64,000 nt of DNA, from positions 7,998,001 to 8,062,000 of the forward strand of contig NZ_CP053452.2 of the NCBI RefSeq assembly GCF_013128195.2, in the 5' to 3' direction. Positions 33,155 through 40,051 of this stretch are shown one piece after another. The DNA is from Frigoriglobus tundricola (lineage in GTDB: Bacteria; Planctomycetota; Planctomycetia; Gemmatales; Gemmataceae). Below the pieces are notes generated by a model that was given only the letters and a program-made list of their open reading frames with translations, did no database searches and had not been told where the DNA came from. The translations under genes were made by a program, and so were the position numbers. The number at the start of each line of letters is the position of its first letter. The first letter of the stretch is position 1.

Positions 33155-34168
33155 ATGAAGGAGCGACCGATTAACGCCTCGTTACCCCGCCGCGCGGCTT
33201 TCACCCTGATCGAGCTGTTGGTAGTCATTGCCATCATCGCAATTCTGATCGGACTCCTGCTGCCCGCGGTGCAAAAGGTGCGGGCCGCGGCGGCTCGCCT
33301 CTCGTGCTCGAACAACCTCAAACAGATGGCCCTTGGGTGCCTGAACTACGAGAGTGCGAACCAGAAGTTCCCGATCGGTGACAACCGGGCCGATTTGCCG
33401 GGCGGCGTGTACCAGTCGTGGCAGGCCGTCATCCTGCCGTATGAAGAGCAAACCGCCATCGCCAACCAGTACGACTACACACGCGACTACGACGACACGG
33501 TTAACTACACGGCGATCGCCAACCAGATCAAGATTTACAACTGCCCCGCCACGCCGATGCAGCCCCGTCTGGACACCACGCCGGACGAGGGTCCCAAGTC
33601 GGCGTCGTACACCGGCAAGAACACGGCGCGGGGCGTGACGGACTACTGGGGCATCAACGCGATGGAGACGTGGGTGCCCACGGTGGGCGGGTGCACCGGC
33701 TCCTTCCCGTCGTTCTCCTCCTACCAGGTCGGCAACGACTTCGACCCGGCGCGGGTCGGCATCCTGTGCCGGGCCGCGGCCGGAGTGACCACCTTCGCCA
33801 CGATCACGGACGGGACCTCCAACACCATCATGATCGCCGAGAGCGCGGGCCGGCCGACCAGTTACGGCCCCGGAGGGGCCACGCTGGGGCAACTCAATCC
33901 GGGCGAGGCCGGGTGGTCGGACCCGAACGGGGCGTTCAAATTCAAGGGGGCCAACCCGACGACGGGGGCCGTCAAGCCGCACGGCGCGGCCGCCAACACC
34001 TGCGTGATGAGCTGCAACAACACAAACGAGATCTACAGCTTCCACACGGGTGGCAGCAACTTCGCGTTCGGCGACGGGTCGGTTCACTTCATCAGTAGCA
34101 GCGCTTCGCTCTGCGTGGTGGGCGCGCTCGTGACCCGCGCGGGCGGCGAAGTGGCGCCCAGCTACTAA
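33155..34168 (+). CDS. DUF1559 (SBP_bac_10) prepilin-like secreted protein
   Basis: The 337-residue protein begins with a type IV prepilin signal: RRAAFTLIELLVVIAIIAIL, with cleavage expected before the Phe and a hydrophobic helix. It is followed by RLSCSNNLKQMALGCLNYES, the hallmark of the DUF1559 family that is greatly expanded in planctomycetes. The C-terminus has the conserved SNTIMIAESAGRP and SFHTGGSNFAFGDGSVHFIS (H-x-G-x-x-N-x-x-x-x-D-G-S-V) motifs. It is probably a pseudopilin or surface protein exported by a type II/IV-pilus-like system. The ATG at 33155 is chosen over the adjacent TTG. Confidence 0.95.
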   Translation: MKERPINASLPRRAAFTLIELLVVIAIIAILIGLLLPAVQKVRAAAARLSCSNNLKQMALGCLNYESANQKFPIGDNRADLPGGVYQSWQAVILPYEEQTAIANQYDYTRDYDDTVNYTAIANQIKIYNCPATPMQPRLDTTPDEGPKSASYTGKNTARGVTDYWGINAMETWVPTVGGCTGSFPSFSSYQVGNDFDPARVGILCRAAAGVTTFATITDGTSNTIMIAESAGRPTSYGPGGATLGQLNPGEAGWSDPNGAFKFKGANPTTGAVKPHGAAANTCVMSCNNTNEIYSFHTGGSNFAFGDGSVHFISSSASLCVVGALVTRAGGEVAPSY

Positions 34169-34210
34169 CAATCGGTTGGTGACGACGGCTCGTGTGTGGC
34201 CGCCATAAAT

Positions 34211-34260
34211 AGTAAGGGGCCACAGATTGCGCGGGGACCGCGGATCTGTGGCCCCTTACT
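34211..34260 (+). terminator. Stem-loop downstream of the DUF1559 gene
   Basis: Perfect 17-bp arms at 34211-34227 and 34244-34260 around a 16-base GC-rich loop, 42 bases after the stop codon. A TGTGTTTCC follows the stem rather than a clean U-run. Confidence 0.55.
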
Positions 34261-34429
34261 GTGTTTCCGGGCTCTCGCTCGCGGTGCCGTGGTATCGGGT
34301 CGCGTACCCGCCCGCGGCACCCGGCCCGCTCGTATCCGGGCGGTGTTAGACCGCATCAAATGGCGAGTACCTACTGGAACGAACGGGCCACTGGCCCGCC
34401 GCTCTCGTGACCGGGGTGAATCGCCTACC

Positions 34430-35425
34430 ATGCCGCCACTCCCCCCACTCAAAGACTTTCTCGAAGCCCTCCAACAGTGCGTGATGCCGGGGGCCGGCGC
34501 GGCCGCACTGGTTACGGCCCTGTTTCTGTGCGCGGGGCGGTGGGCGGCGGCGCTCGGCTCGGCGGTCGCGGTCGTGGTCGCGTTCATGTGGGGCAACTTC
34601 ACGCTTGCACACTTGGCAGACAAGGACCCGCAGCCGACCTGGGAGAACACGTCTCGGCTGCTCCTGTGGAAGCCGGGCGAGACGGACCCGGGCTTTCAGT
34701 GGCTCCCGCGGGCGGCGCTGGTGCTGCTGGTCGTGGGCCTCCTGTCGCGGTGGTTGGGTACGGCCATGAGTCGCGTGCTACCGGAGGGTCGGTGGTGGGC
34801 CGCGAACCTCCTGGTCTGGTTCCCGCGGGTCGTTGCGGTGGTCGTCGTGAGTGCGTGGCTCGTCCTCGGCCACGCGGCGTCCGCGCCCGAGTGGGCGCAC
34901 TTGCGGTGGGAACTGGCCGCACTGATGCTGTTCATGTGGCTCGTCCTCGATGGCCTCGCGCGCGAGGGCCTGGGCGGAGAGGTGTCCGCCCATCTCACGG
35001 CGATCCTTTACGCGGCGTCGGTCGTTCTGCTGTACTCGCACAACGCGAAGTTCATGGAACTCGCGGTCCTCGTCGGCTCCGCGATGTTCGGGACCGCGGT
35101 CGCGGTGTGTGCGGTCCCGACTGCGACGGGGGCTGCGAAAATCGCGGCGAGCGGAGCGATTCCCGCTGCGGTCGTGTTCTTACCCGGTCTGATCCTCGGA
35201 ACCCGCCCCGCGCACGACGAGAACAAAGTCCCGGCCCTGTGCTTCTGGCTCATCGCGCTCACGCCGCTGGTCCTCGCCCCGTTTCTCGTCCCCCGCATCA
35301 GCCGCCGGAACCACTGGCTCCTGATCGGCCTCCGCGTTCTGCTCGTTCTCGCGCCGCTGGCGGTTGCGGTTCTGTACGCCGGGCAGTACGAGAAGTTCCC
35401 GTTTGAAGAGGAACCCCAGTGGTAG
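34430..35425 (+). CDS. Multi-pass integral membrane protein, unknown function
   Basis: The ATG at 34430 (MPPLPPLKDFLEALQQC) is preferred over upstream in-frame sequence that overlaps the terminator hairpin. The 331-residue protein has about nine or ten hydrophobic helices (for example AALGSAVAVVVAFMWGNFTL and LLVWFPRVVAVVVVSAWLVL) and ends KFPFEEEPQW. No transporter or enzyme signature is evident. I know similar uncharacterised proteins only as planctomycete hypotheticals. It lies 63 bases before the TIM-barrel gene on the same strand. Confidence 0.8.
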   Translation: MPPLPPLKDFLEALQQCVMPGAGAAALVTALFLCAGRWAAALGSAVAVVVAFMWGNFTLAHLADKDPQPTWENTSRLLLWKPGETDPGFQWLPRAALVLLVVGLLSRWLGTAMSRVLPEGRWWAANLLVWFPRVVAVVVVSAWLVLGHAASAPEWAHLRWELAALMLFMWLVLDGLAREGLGGEVSAHLTAILYAASVVLLYSHNAKFMELAVLVGSAMFGTAVAVCAVPTATGAAKIAASGAIPAAVVFLPGLILGTRPAHDENKVPALCFWLIALTPLVLAPFLVPRISRRNHWLLIGLRVLLVLAPLAVAVLYAGQYEKFPFEEEPQW

Positions 35426-35488
35426 CCGGCGGGGCGGTTCTCGTACACTACCGGCACCGCAACCGCATGTGTCTCCCGGTGCCGATTC

Positions 35489-36346
35489 ATGTTCACCCTG
35501 AGCGCCTTTGCTGACGAAATCGGCCCCGACCCGCGCGAACAGGTCGCGGTCCTCAAAGCCAGCCGGGTCCGCTTCATCGAGTTCCGGTCGATCCACAAGA
35601 CCAACGTCCTCGCGCTCAACGACGACCAGATTCGCGAGTTCAAGAAGCTCCTCGACGGCGAGGGGATCGGCCTGTCCGCGATCGGCTCTCCGATCGGCAA
35701 GATCGCGGTGGACGCACCGTTCGAGCCGCACCTCGACAAGTTCAAACGGGCCGTCGAACTGTGTGGCGTGTTCGGCACGCGCGGCGTCCGCGTGTTCAGC
35801 TACTACCCGCCCGGCAACGACCCGTACTTCGACGTTGCCAACTGGCCCGCGCACCGTGACGAGGTGCTCCGGCGGATGAGCGCGAAGGCCGAAATCGCGG
35901 CGGCCCACGGCGTCGTGCTGTTCCACGAGAACGAGCACCGCATCTACGGTGACGCGCCGGACCGCGTCGCGGACATTTTGAAGAGCGTGAACAGCCCGGC
36001 CCTCCGCGCCGCCTACGACGCCGCGAATTACGCTTATGGGAACTTCGATCCCGTCGAGGGCTGGGAGAAGACCAAGGCGTACACAACCCACTTCCACATC
36101 AAGGACTGGAAGAAGGGCGGGCACGCCGCCGGTCACGACTACGGCGTGATCGCGGGCACCGGTGACGGCCACATCGCGCACAGCATCAAAGGCGCGGTCG
36201 CGATGGGGTACGCGGGCTACGCGGTGATGGAGCCCCACCTGCGCGGCGGCGGCCCGACCGGCGGCATCACCGGCCCCGATCTGTTCCCGTACGCGGTCGC
36301 GGCCTTCCGCACCATCCTGCGCGACTGCGGCGCCACAGAGAATTAA
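35489..36346 (+). CDS. Sugar phosphate isomerase/epimerase (AP-endonuclease-2-type TIM barrel)
   Basis: The 285-residue protein starts MFTLSAFADEIGPD, a common beginning for planctomycete members of this family. It has the xylose-isomerase-like TIM barrel: IEFRSIHKTNVLALNDDQ, FSYYPPGNDPYF, VLFHENEHRIYGD with a metal-binding Glu, RAAYDAANYAYGN with an Asp, TTHFHIKDWK with His, and the late GYAVMEPHL with a Glu. These are the divalent-metal ligands of sugar isomerases and epimerases. The substrate is unknown. Confidence 0.9.
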   Translation: MFTLSAFADEIGPDPREQVAVLKASRVRFIEFRSIHKTNVLALNDDQIREFKKLLDGEGIGLSAIGSPIGKIAVDAPFEPHLDKFKRAVELCGVFGTRGVRVFSYYPPGNDPYFDVANWPAHRDEVLRRMSAKAEIAAAHGVVLFHENEHRIYGDAPDRVADILKSVNSPALRAAYDAANYAYGNFDPVEGWEKTKAYTTHFHIKDWKKGGHAAGHDYGVIAGTGDGHIAHSIKGAVAMGYAGYAVMEPHLRGGGPTGGITGPDLFPYAVAAFRTILRDCGATEN

Positions 36347-36354
36347 GCGGTTCG

Positions 36355-36453
36355 CCACAAAGGCACAAAGATCACCACAAAGGCCACACAGGAAAGAACG
36401 ATCTGTGTCGGCCCGCTTTGTGCCGCTTTGTGTTGATCTTTGTGCCTTTGTGG
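36355..36453. repeat. Inverted repeat of CCACAAAGGCACAAAG units
   Basis: Perfect 20-bp arms at 36355-36374 and 36434-36453, extended inward by related units (CACCACAAAGGCC; CGCTTTGTGTTGATC). It fills the 123-base spacer between the isomerase and the next gene. Confidence 0.85.
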
Positions 36454-36469
36454 TGAGATCCTTCTCCCC

Positions 36470-37840
36470 ATGCTAAACGTCCACCTCCGCATTGCCAACG
36501 CGGTCACGGGGCGCCCGACCCCGGTGCGGGTGCGCGTCACCGCCCCCGACGGCACGCAGTTCCCGCCCCTCGGTCACGATGGCACGTTCCCCGCCGGTCG
36601 GAACGACGACGTCGGCGGGCACCTCTGGATCGGTCGCGAGAAGTGGTGGTACGTCGACGGGACGTGCGAGATGCCGTTACCGGCAGGTGTGCCGCTCCAC
36701 GTGCAGATCGCGAAGGGACCGGAGTGGACGCCGCTCGATGAAACGGTCGTCCTCGGGGCCGGGCAGATCTCCTTGCGGTTCGCGGTGTCGCGCTGGGCGG
36801 ATTCGCGTGCCGAGGGGTGGGCGGCTGTCGATACCCGTTGCCACTTCATCAGCCCGCACGCGGCGCTGCTCGAAGCGCGTGCCGAAGACTTGGACGTCGT
36901 GAACCTGCTCGCGGTGCCGTTCCCGGTGCTCGCGCTCGACTCGCACACCTACACGACCGTACCGAACCTGCTCGCGTTCAGCGGCCCCGTGTCCGCGCTC
37001 GAACGCGATGGGTGTTCGGTCGTCGTGAACACCCTGAACGCCCACCCGGTGCTGGGCACGGTCGCGCTACTGAACTCGCACCGGCCGGTGTTCCCGCTCA
37101 CGTTCGGCGCCCCGGAGACGGACGACTGGGGCGTGTGCGACTGGTGCGACCAGTGCCACCGCAAGAAGGGGCTGACGGTGTGGGTGGGCGCGTTCGAGCC
37201 GGCCGGCGGGCTGCAGGGCGGTGAGGCCCTCGTCGCCGCGCTGCTGGGGAAAATCGACGCCATCGAGGTTACCGGCGACGTGCGCAAAACGCCGCTGTTG
37301 CCGTGGGTGTACAAGCTCTGGAGCGCGGGCTTCCGGGTGCCGCTCGTCGGCGCCAGTGGCAAGGACAGCAACCGCACGGTCCTCGGAAGCACGCGCACGT
37401 ATGTTCGCGCGGATGGTGGGTCGTGGGTCGAGGCGGTTCGGTCCGGGTGGACGGTCGCCACCGCCGGCCCGCTGCTGACGCTCACATCTGACGGCGAGTG
37501 GTTCCGCGCCGCGGCACGCGCCCCGGGCACCGCGCCGACGGTTGAACTCGTCCTGAACGGGAAGGTGATCGCGGCCGGCGAGGGGCTGGCGGAGGGCGCC
37601 GTTCGCGAACCGGGTTGGGTCGCGGCGCGGTGCCCGTCGCAGACCGGTTTCGCACACACGTCGCCGGTGTCAGTTGGTGCGCCACGATGTGTGCCCGACG
37701 CGGCCGGGGCGCTGCGGAAGCTGGTCGAGCAGACGCGCGAGTGGGCCGAGACGCACGGCCAGTTTACCAATCCGAATCGGAAGCAGGCGCTCCTCGATCG
37801 GTGCGCCGAAGCGGTCGCGAAGTTCAAGGGGCAACCGTAA
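36470..37840 (+). CDS. CehA/McbA-like protein with degraded metal-binding motif
   Basis: The ATG at 36470 (MLNVHLRIANAVTGRPTPVR) gives 456 residues. The N-terminal 110 residues are beta-rich, and the rest follows the order of CehA/McbA PHP-domain metallohydrolases found in planctomycetes. Where the family has a metal-binding DTHxH, this protein reads WAAVDTRCHFIS, and other expected histidines (HP, NH) are sparse, so catalysis may be lost. A C-terminal Ig-like domain follows (PTVELVLNGKVIAAGEG). An alternative is an unrelated carbohydrate-binding protein. The upstream neighbour is the sugar isomerase. Confidence 0.7.
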   Translation: MLNVHLRIANAVTGRPTPVRVRVTAPDGTQFPPLGHDGTFPAGRNDDVGGHLWIGREKWWYVDGTCEMPLPAGVPLHVQIAKGPEWTPLDETVVLGAGQISLRFAVSRWADSRAEGWAAVDTRCHFISPHAALLEARAEDLDVVNLLAVPFPVLALDSHTYTTVPNLLAFSGPVSALERDGCSVVVNTLNAHPVLGTVALLNSHRPVFPLTFGAPETDDWGVCDWCDQCHRKKGLTVWVGAFEPAGGLQGGEALVAALLGKIDAIEVTGDVRKTPLLPWVYKLWSAGFRVPLVGASGKDSNRTVLGSTRTYVRADGGSWVEAVRSGWTVATAGPLLTLTSDGEWFRAAARAPGTAPTVELVLNGKVIAAGEGLAEGAVREPGWVAARCPSQTGFAHTSPVSVGAPRCVPDAAGALRKLVEQTREWAETHGQFTNPNRKQALLDRCAEAVAKFKGQP

Positions 37841-38230
37841 CCCACTGGTGCCCCCGGGCCGGCAGCAGGTGTTTCTTCTTCTTCCTCTCCGGTGCCTTCG
37901 CGGCGAGTTTGTGATAAAGGGCAGGCGTGCCAAACCTCGCATTTGTTCAGTGATCTGTGGCGGTTGGTTAGCACGGTGTTAGGGGCGATTTTCTTCCTGA
38001 ATGTTGCTTTCCAACGCCAGCAGCATTAGTTTATACGTAAGATCTACACGGTTTATGCCGGTCTGCATCGACACTGTTTGGTGCCCGCAAGGCGGCTGCT
38101 ACCGTGTTAAGACGCGAGTTTCGCGGGCTGTCGCGGACGCTGGGTCCGCGACAGCCCGCGAAACTCGCGAGGGGCTGGCGGTCGGCCCTTGCTGGCTGAT
38201 TGTGAGTTCGGCGGGGGAGGTGCAGAAGCA
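37841..38230. other. 390-base spacer with a 26-bp perfect inverted repeat
   Basis: Holds the inverted repeat 38113-38169 and the 5' approach to the cassette array. I see no gene and no integrase or attI-like site in it. Confidence 0.6.
38113..38169. repeat. 26-bp perfect inverted repeat, GTT/AAC-loop type
   Basis: Arms 38113-38138 and 38144-38169 are perfectly complementary around GCTGG. Each arm can fold separately through CGCGA-GTT-TCGCG or its complement. Confidence 0.9.
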
Positions 38231-38617
38231 GTGGTCGATATCTCGCTTCTCCTCGGCAGGCGTTTGGAGCAGGTAGTGAGGTATGACTTCTCCTGGGGCT
38301 TTTCCTTCTCAGGCGGTCTGCACATTCGCGTAGAGTGCCTGTGGCGGTTGCTCGTTTCGGAAAGGGTCGTACTTACAAGCGAGGACCACGCGCATCAGTT
38401 CGGGCTGCCCGCCCCTGTCGACTGCGTCGGCGAAATCCGGCGCTGCGTCGAAGGCGTCCCTATCACAAGGGCGACGGTCCGCGCCAGAACGGTGGATATG
38501 TCGTTGGACTTCAGTGAGGCCGCCACCCTCGAAGTGATTGCCACGTCGACGGGGTATGAAGCCTGGGTGTTGAGCGGGCAGGGTGTGCTGATCGTCGGTC
38601 AGCCGGGGTACGAGTGA
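38231..38617 (+). CDS. Small soluble protein, first gene of the cassette array
   Basis: The GTG at 38231 (VVDISLLLGRRLEQVVRYDF) follows GGGGGAGG by about 10 bases; an in-frame TTG lies at 38189. The 128-residue protein starts with LLLGRRLEQVV and continues FSFSGGLHIRVECLWRLL, a beta-sandwich-like order reminiscent of small immunity or DUF6188-type proteins; this is only a resemblance. The stop codon lies 3 bases before the first attC-like repeat. The gene is in the same orientation as the two that follow, as expected for integron cassettes. Confidence 0.7.
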   Translation: MVDISLLLGRRLEQVVRYDFSWGFSFSGGLHIRVECLWRLLVSERVVLTSEDHAHQFGLPAPVDCVGEIRRCVEGVPITRATVRARTVDMSLDFSEAATLEVIATSTGYEAWVLSGQGVLIVGQPGYE

Positions 38618-38620
38618 CGA

Positions 38621-38712
38621 CGCCGAACGCGGCGCTGCAACGGACCGCCGCACATCGGTTGTTCCTCGCACCGATCGCAGCGTGCGCGGCCGGTGAGCTT
38701 ATTCGTTCGGCG
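38621..38712 (+). repeat. attC-like site 1
   Basis: The ends CGCCGAAC (38621-38628) and GTTCGGCG (38705-38712) are complementary. Inside them GGCGCTGCAACGGACCGCCG can pair imperfectly with CGCGGCCGGTGAGCTTATTC, with unpaired bases, as in the R and L boxes of integron attC sites. The central loop is variable. The R box differs at one base from the usual RYYYAAC/GTTRRRY. Confidence 0.65.
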
Positions 38713-38728
38713 AGGAGAGGCGCACCGG

Positions 38729-39220
38729 ATGGCGGACGCAGATCGGCCGACAGTGTATACCCCGAACATCCTGTGAGTAGGCGGCACGGACGCCGAGATT
38801 GCCGCCGCGGTTCGAGAGGCCCAGCGGACATTCGGCGAGTTCCGCAACGTCCTTGCCCACCCCTTGCCACTCGTCGAGGACTGCGGGGTCAAGGTGTTCT
38901 TTCCCCATCCGCAGAACCCGGCGGTAGGGGAACACATGTGGGTCAACGAGGTGGCGTTCGGCCCGGATGACATGACCGGGACACTGTGCAACGACCCCGG
39001 TTGGCTCCGCGGGCTGCGGTGCGGGCAACGGGTGGCGCTCAGCCTCGACCGGGTGAGTGACGGGTTCTTCGTGTCCGGGGGCGCTCTTCGCGGCGGGTTT
39101 ACCCTCAAGCTGCTCTACCGACAGTACACGCCGGCGCAGTTCGCGGAGTGCCGAAGCGATCCACCGGCGTGCTACCTCGCCGACTGGTACGAGCAGCAGT
39201 TGGCCGAGCGGGGTGGGTAG
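38729..39220 (+). pseudogene. DUF2314-domain gene with an in-frame TGA near its 5' end
   Basis: From ATG 38729, which has GAGGAGAGG at about 10 bases, the frame reads MADADRPTVYTPNIL, then TGA at 38774-38776, then continues open as VGGTDAEIAAAVREAQRT and onward to the stop at 39218-39220. The post-TGA part matches DUF2314: AVREAQRTFGEFR, GVKVFFPHPQ, EHMWVNEVAFG, GTLCNDPGW, GLRCGQRVALSL. A TGG-to-TGA change would explain the interruption. The only in-frame alternative start after the TGA is TTG 38864, which lacks a ribosome-binding site. Either a recent nonsense mutation or readthrough. It lies between two attC-like sites. Confidence 0.65.
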
Positions 39221-39316
39221 CGCCGAACGCGGCGCCGCACCGGACCGCCGCACATGGATGGGTTGTTTTTAGCATCGATCGCGGCCGGCGCGGCCGGTGG
39301 GCTGTTTCGTTCAGCG
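39221..39316 (+). repeat. attC-like site 2
   Basis: Begins CGCCGAACGCGGCGCCGCAC, next to the preceding stop codon, and ends GTTCAGCG (39309-39316). Nearly identical to site 1 in both flanks (CGGACCGCCGCACAT; GCGGCCGGTG), but the loop differs. Confidence 0.65.
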
Positions 39317-39322
39317 AGGCAC

Positions 39323-39724
39323 GTGTTGGTATCGTTCTACTTCCGGGGTTGGGGAGCTGTCGAGCGCGGGTTGGTCATGTGGGGCATCGGCGGCGCGGCC
39401 GTGGGTGTCCTGTTCTCGGCGATCGTCGCGTGGTGCGAGGGGCGATGTGCCCGTCAGGCTCGGGTGTGGCCGGTCGTGGCCGGCGCGGTCGTCGCGACCA
39501 TCGCGGTGACGTGGGCGCTGGTTGAGGTCGAGTTCGGGCGCCGCGAGTTGCTGCCGCCCTTCGCCCTTGAGGGGGCGGTGGCCGCGATCGCCGGCGGGCT
39601 TGCCCTCGGACTGTCGGTATCGAGACGCGCCGGAGCCGAACCCGCCGCACCGGACTACTGCACATTGCTTGTTCCCAGCGCGGCGCTCCCGCGCCGGCCC
39701 GGTGAGCAACCCGTCCACGAGTAA
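39323..39724 (+). CDS. Small multi-pass membrane protein, third gene of the cassette array
   Basis: The GTG at 39323 lies 7 bases after attC-like site 2; an ATG at 39254 would place the start inside that site and an ATG at 39377 would start at the first helix. From the GTG there are 133 residues with three or four hydrophobic helices (MWGIGGAAVGVLFSAIVAW; VVAGAVVATIAVTWALVEV; GAVAAIAGGLALGLSV). The last 30 residues (RRAGAEPAAPDYC...) are encoded by a degenerate third attC-like site, so the original stop may have been lost. I recognise no family. Confidence 0.6.
   Translation: MLVSFYFRGWGAVERGLVMWGIGGAAVGVLFSAIVAWCEGRCARQARVWPVVAGAVVATIAVTWALVEVEFGRRELLPPFALEGAVAAIAGGLALGLSVSRRAGAEPAAPDYCTLLVPSAALPRRPGEQPVHE
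39635..39719 (+). repeat. attC-like site 3 (degenerate)
   Basis: Starts GCCGAACCCGCCGCACCGGA and ends GGCCCGGTGAGCAACCCGTC; the right box is GTCCACG instead of GTTCGGC. Similarity to sites 1 and 2 remains in the flanks and in CACATTGCTTGTTCC. Confidence 0.55.
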
Positions 39725-40051
39725 GCCGGGCCACAAGCGGTGTGCCGCAAACGGGCCGAACCCGTCTTGACACCGGCGCACGTTCCGACCCGATCGCGAC
39801 CGGGATGGGGCATCGCCGCGAGCTGTTCCGGCCGCGCGAGTCAACCCGCTCGCGCGCGACACCTCGCACAACGACCCAGTGCCCGTACGGGACCGCCGGG
39901 CGCTCCGCACGCGGGGTCAATTTGCAAGGACAGGTCTGCCACACCTCAGCCGATTTAGAATCGCAGAGAAGCCCGGAAATTCCGGGCTTTTCGCGCGCCG
40001 TTCGCGTATGCTGATTTCTCTAATAACAATTGCGATCTCGCCGAGCCGCTC
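39725..40051. other. 327-base spacer, no gene seen
   Basis: Between the cassette array and the kinase gene. Apart from the terminator at 39969-39991 and a short AT-rich stretch before the kinase ATG, I see no feature. Confidence 0.5.
39969..39991 (+). terminator. Rho-independent terminator
   Basis: AAGCCCGGAA-A-TTCCGGGCTTTT: a 10-bp stem with one unpaired loop base and a short T-run, 60 bases before the kinase ATG. It would end transcription from the cassette array. Confidence 0.7.

Noticed and set aside
38621-39719. The attC-like repeats read as a CRISPR or simple dispersed palindrome
   Set aside because: There are only three, they are long and imperfect, and they are spaced by whole genes. 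Their link to gene ends fits attC better than CRISPR.
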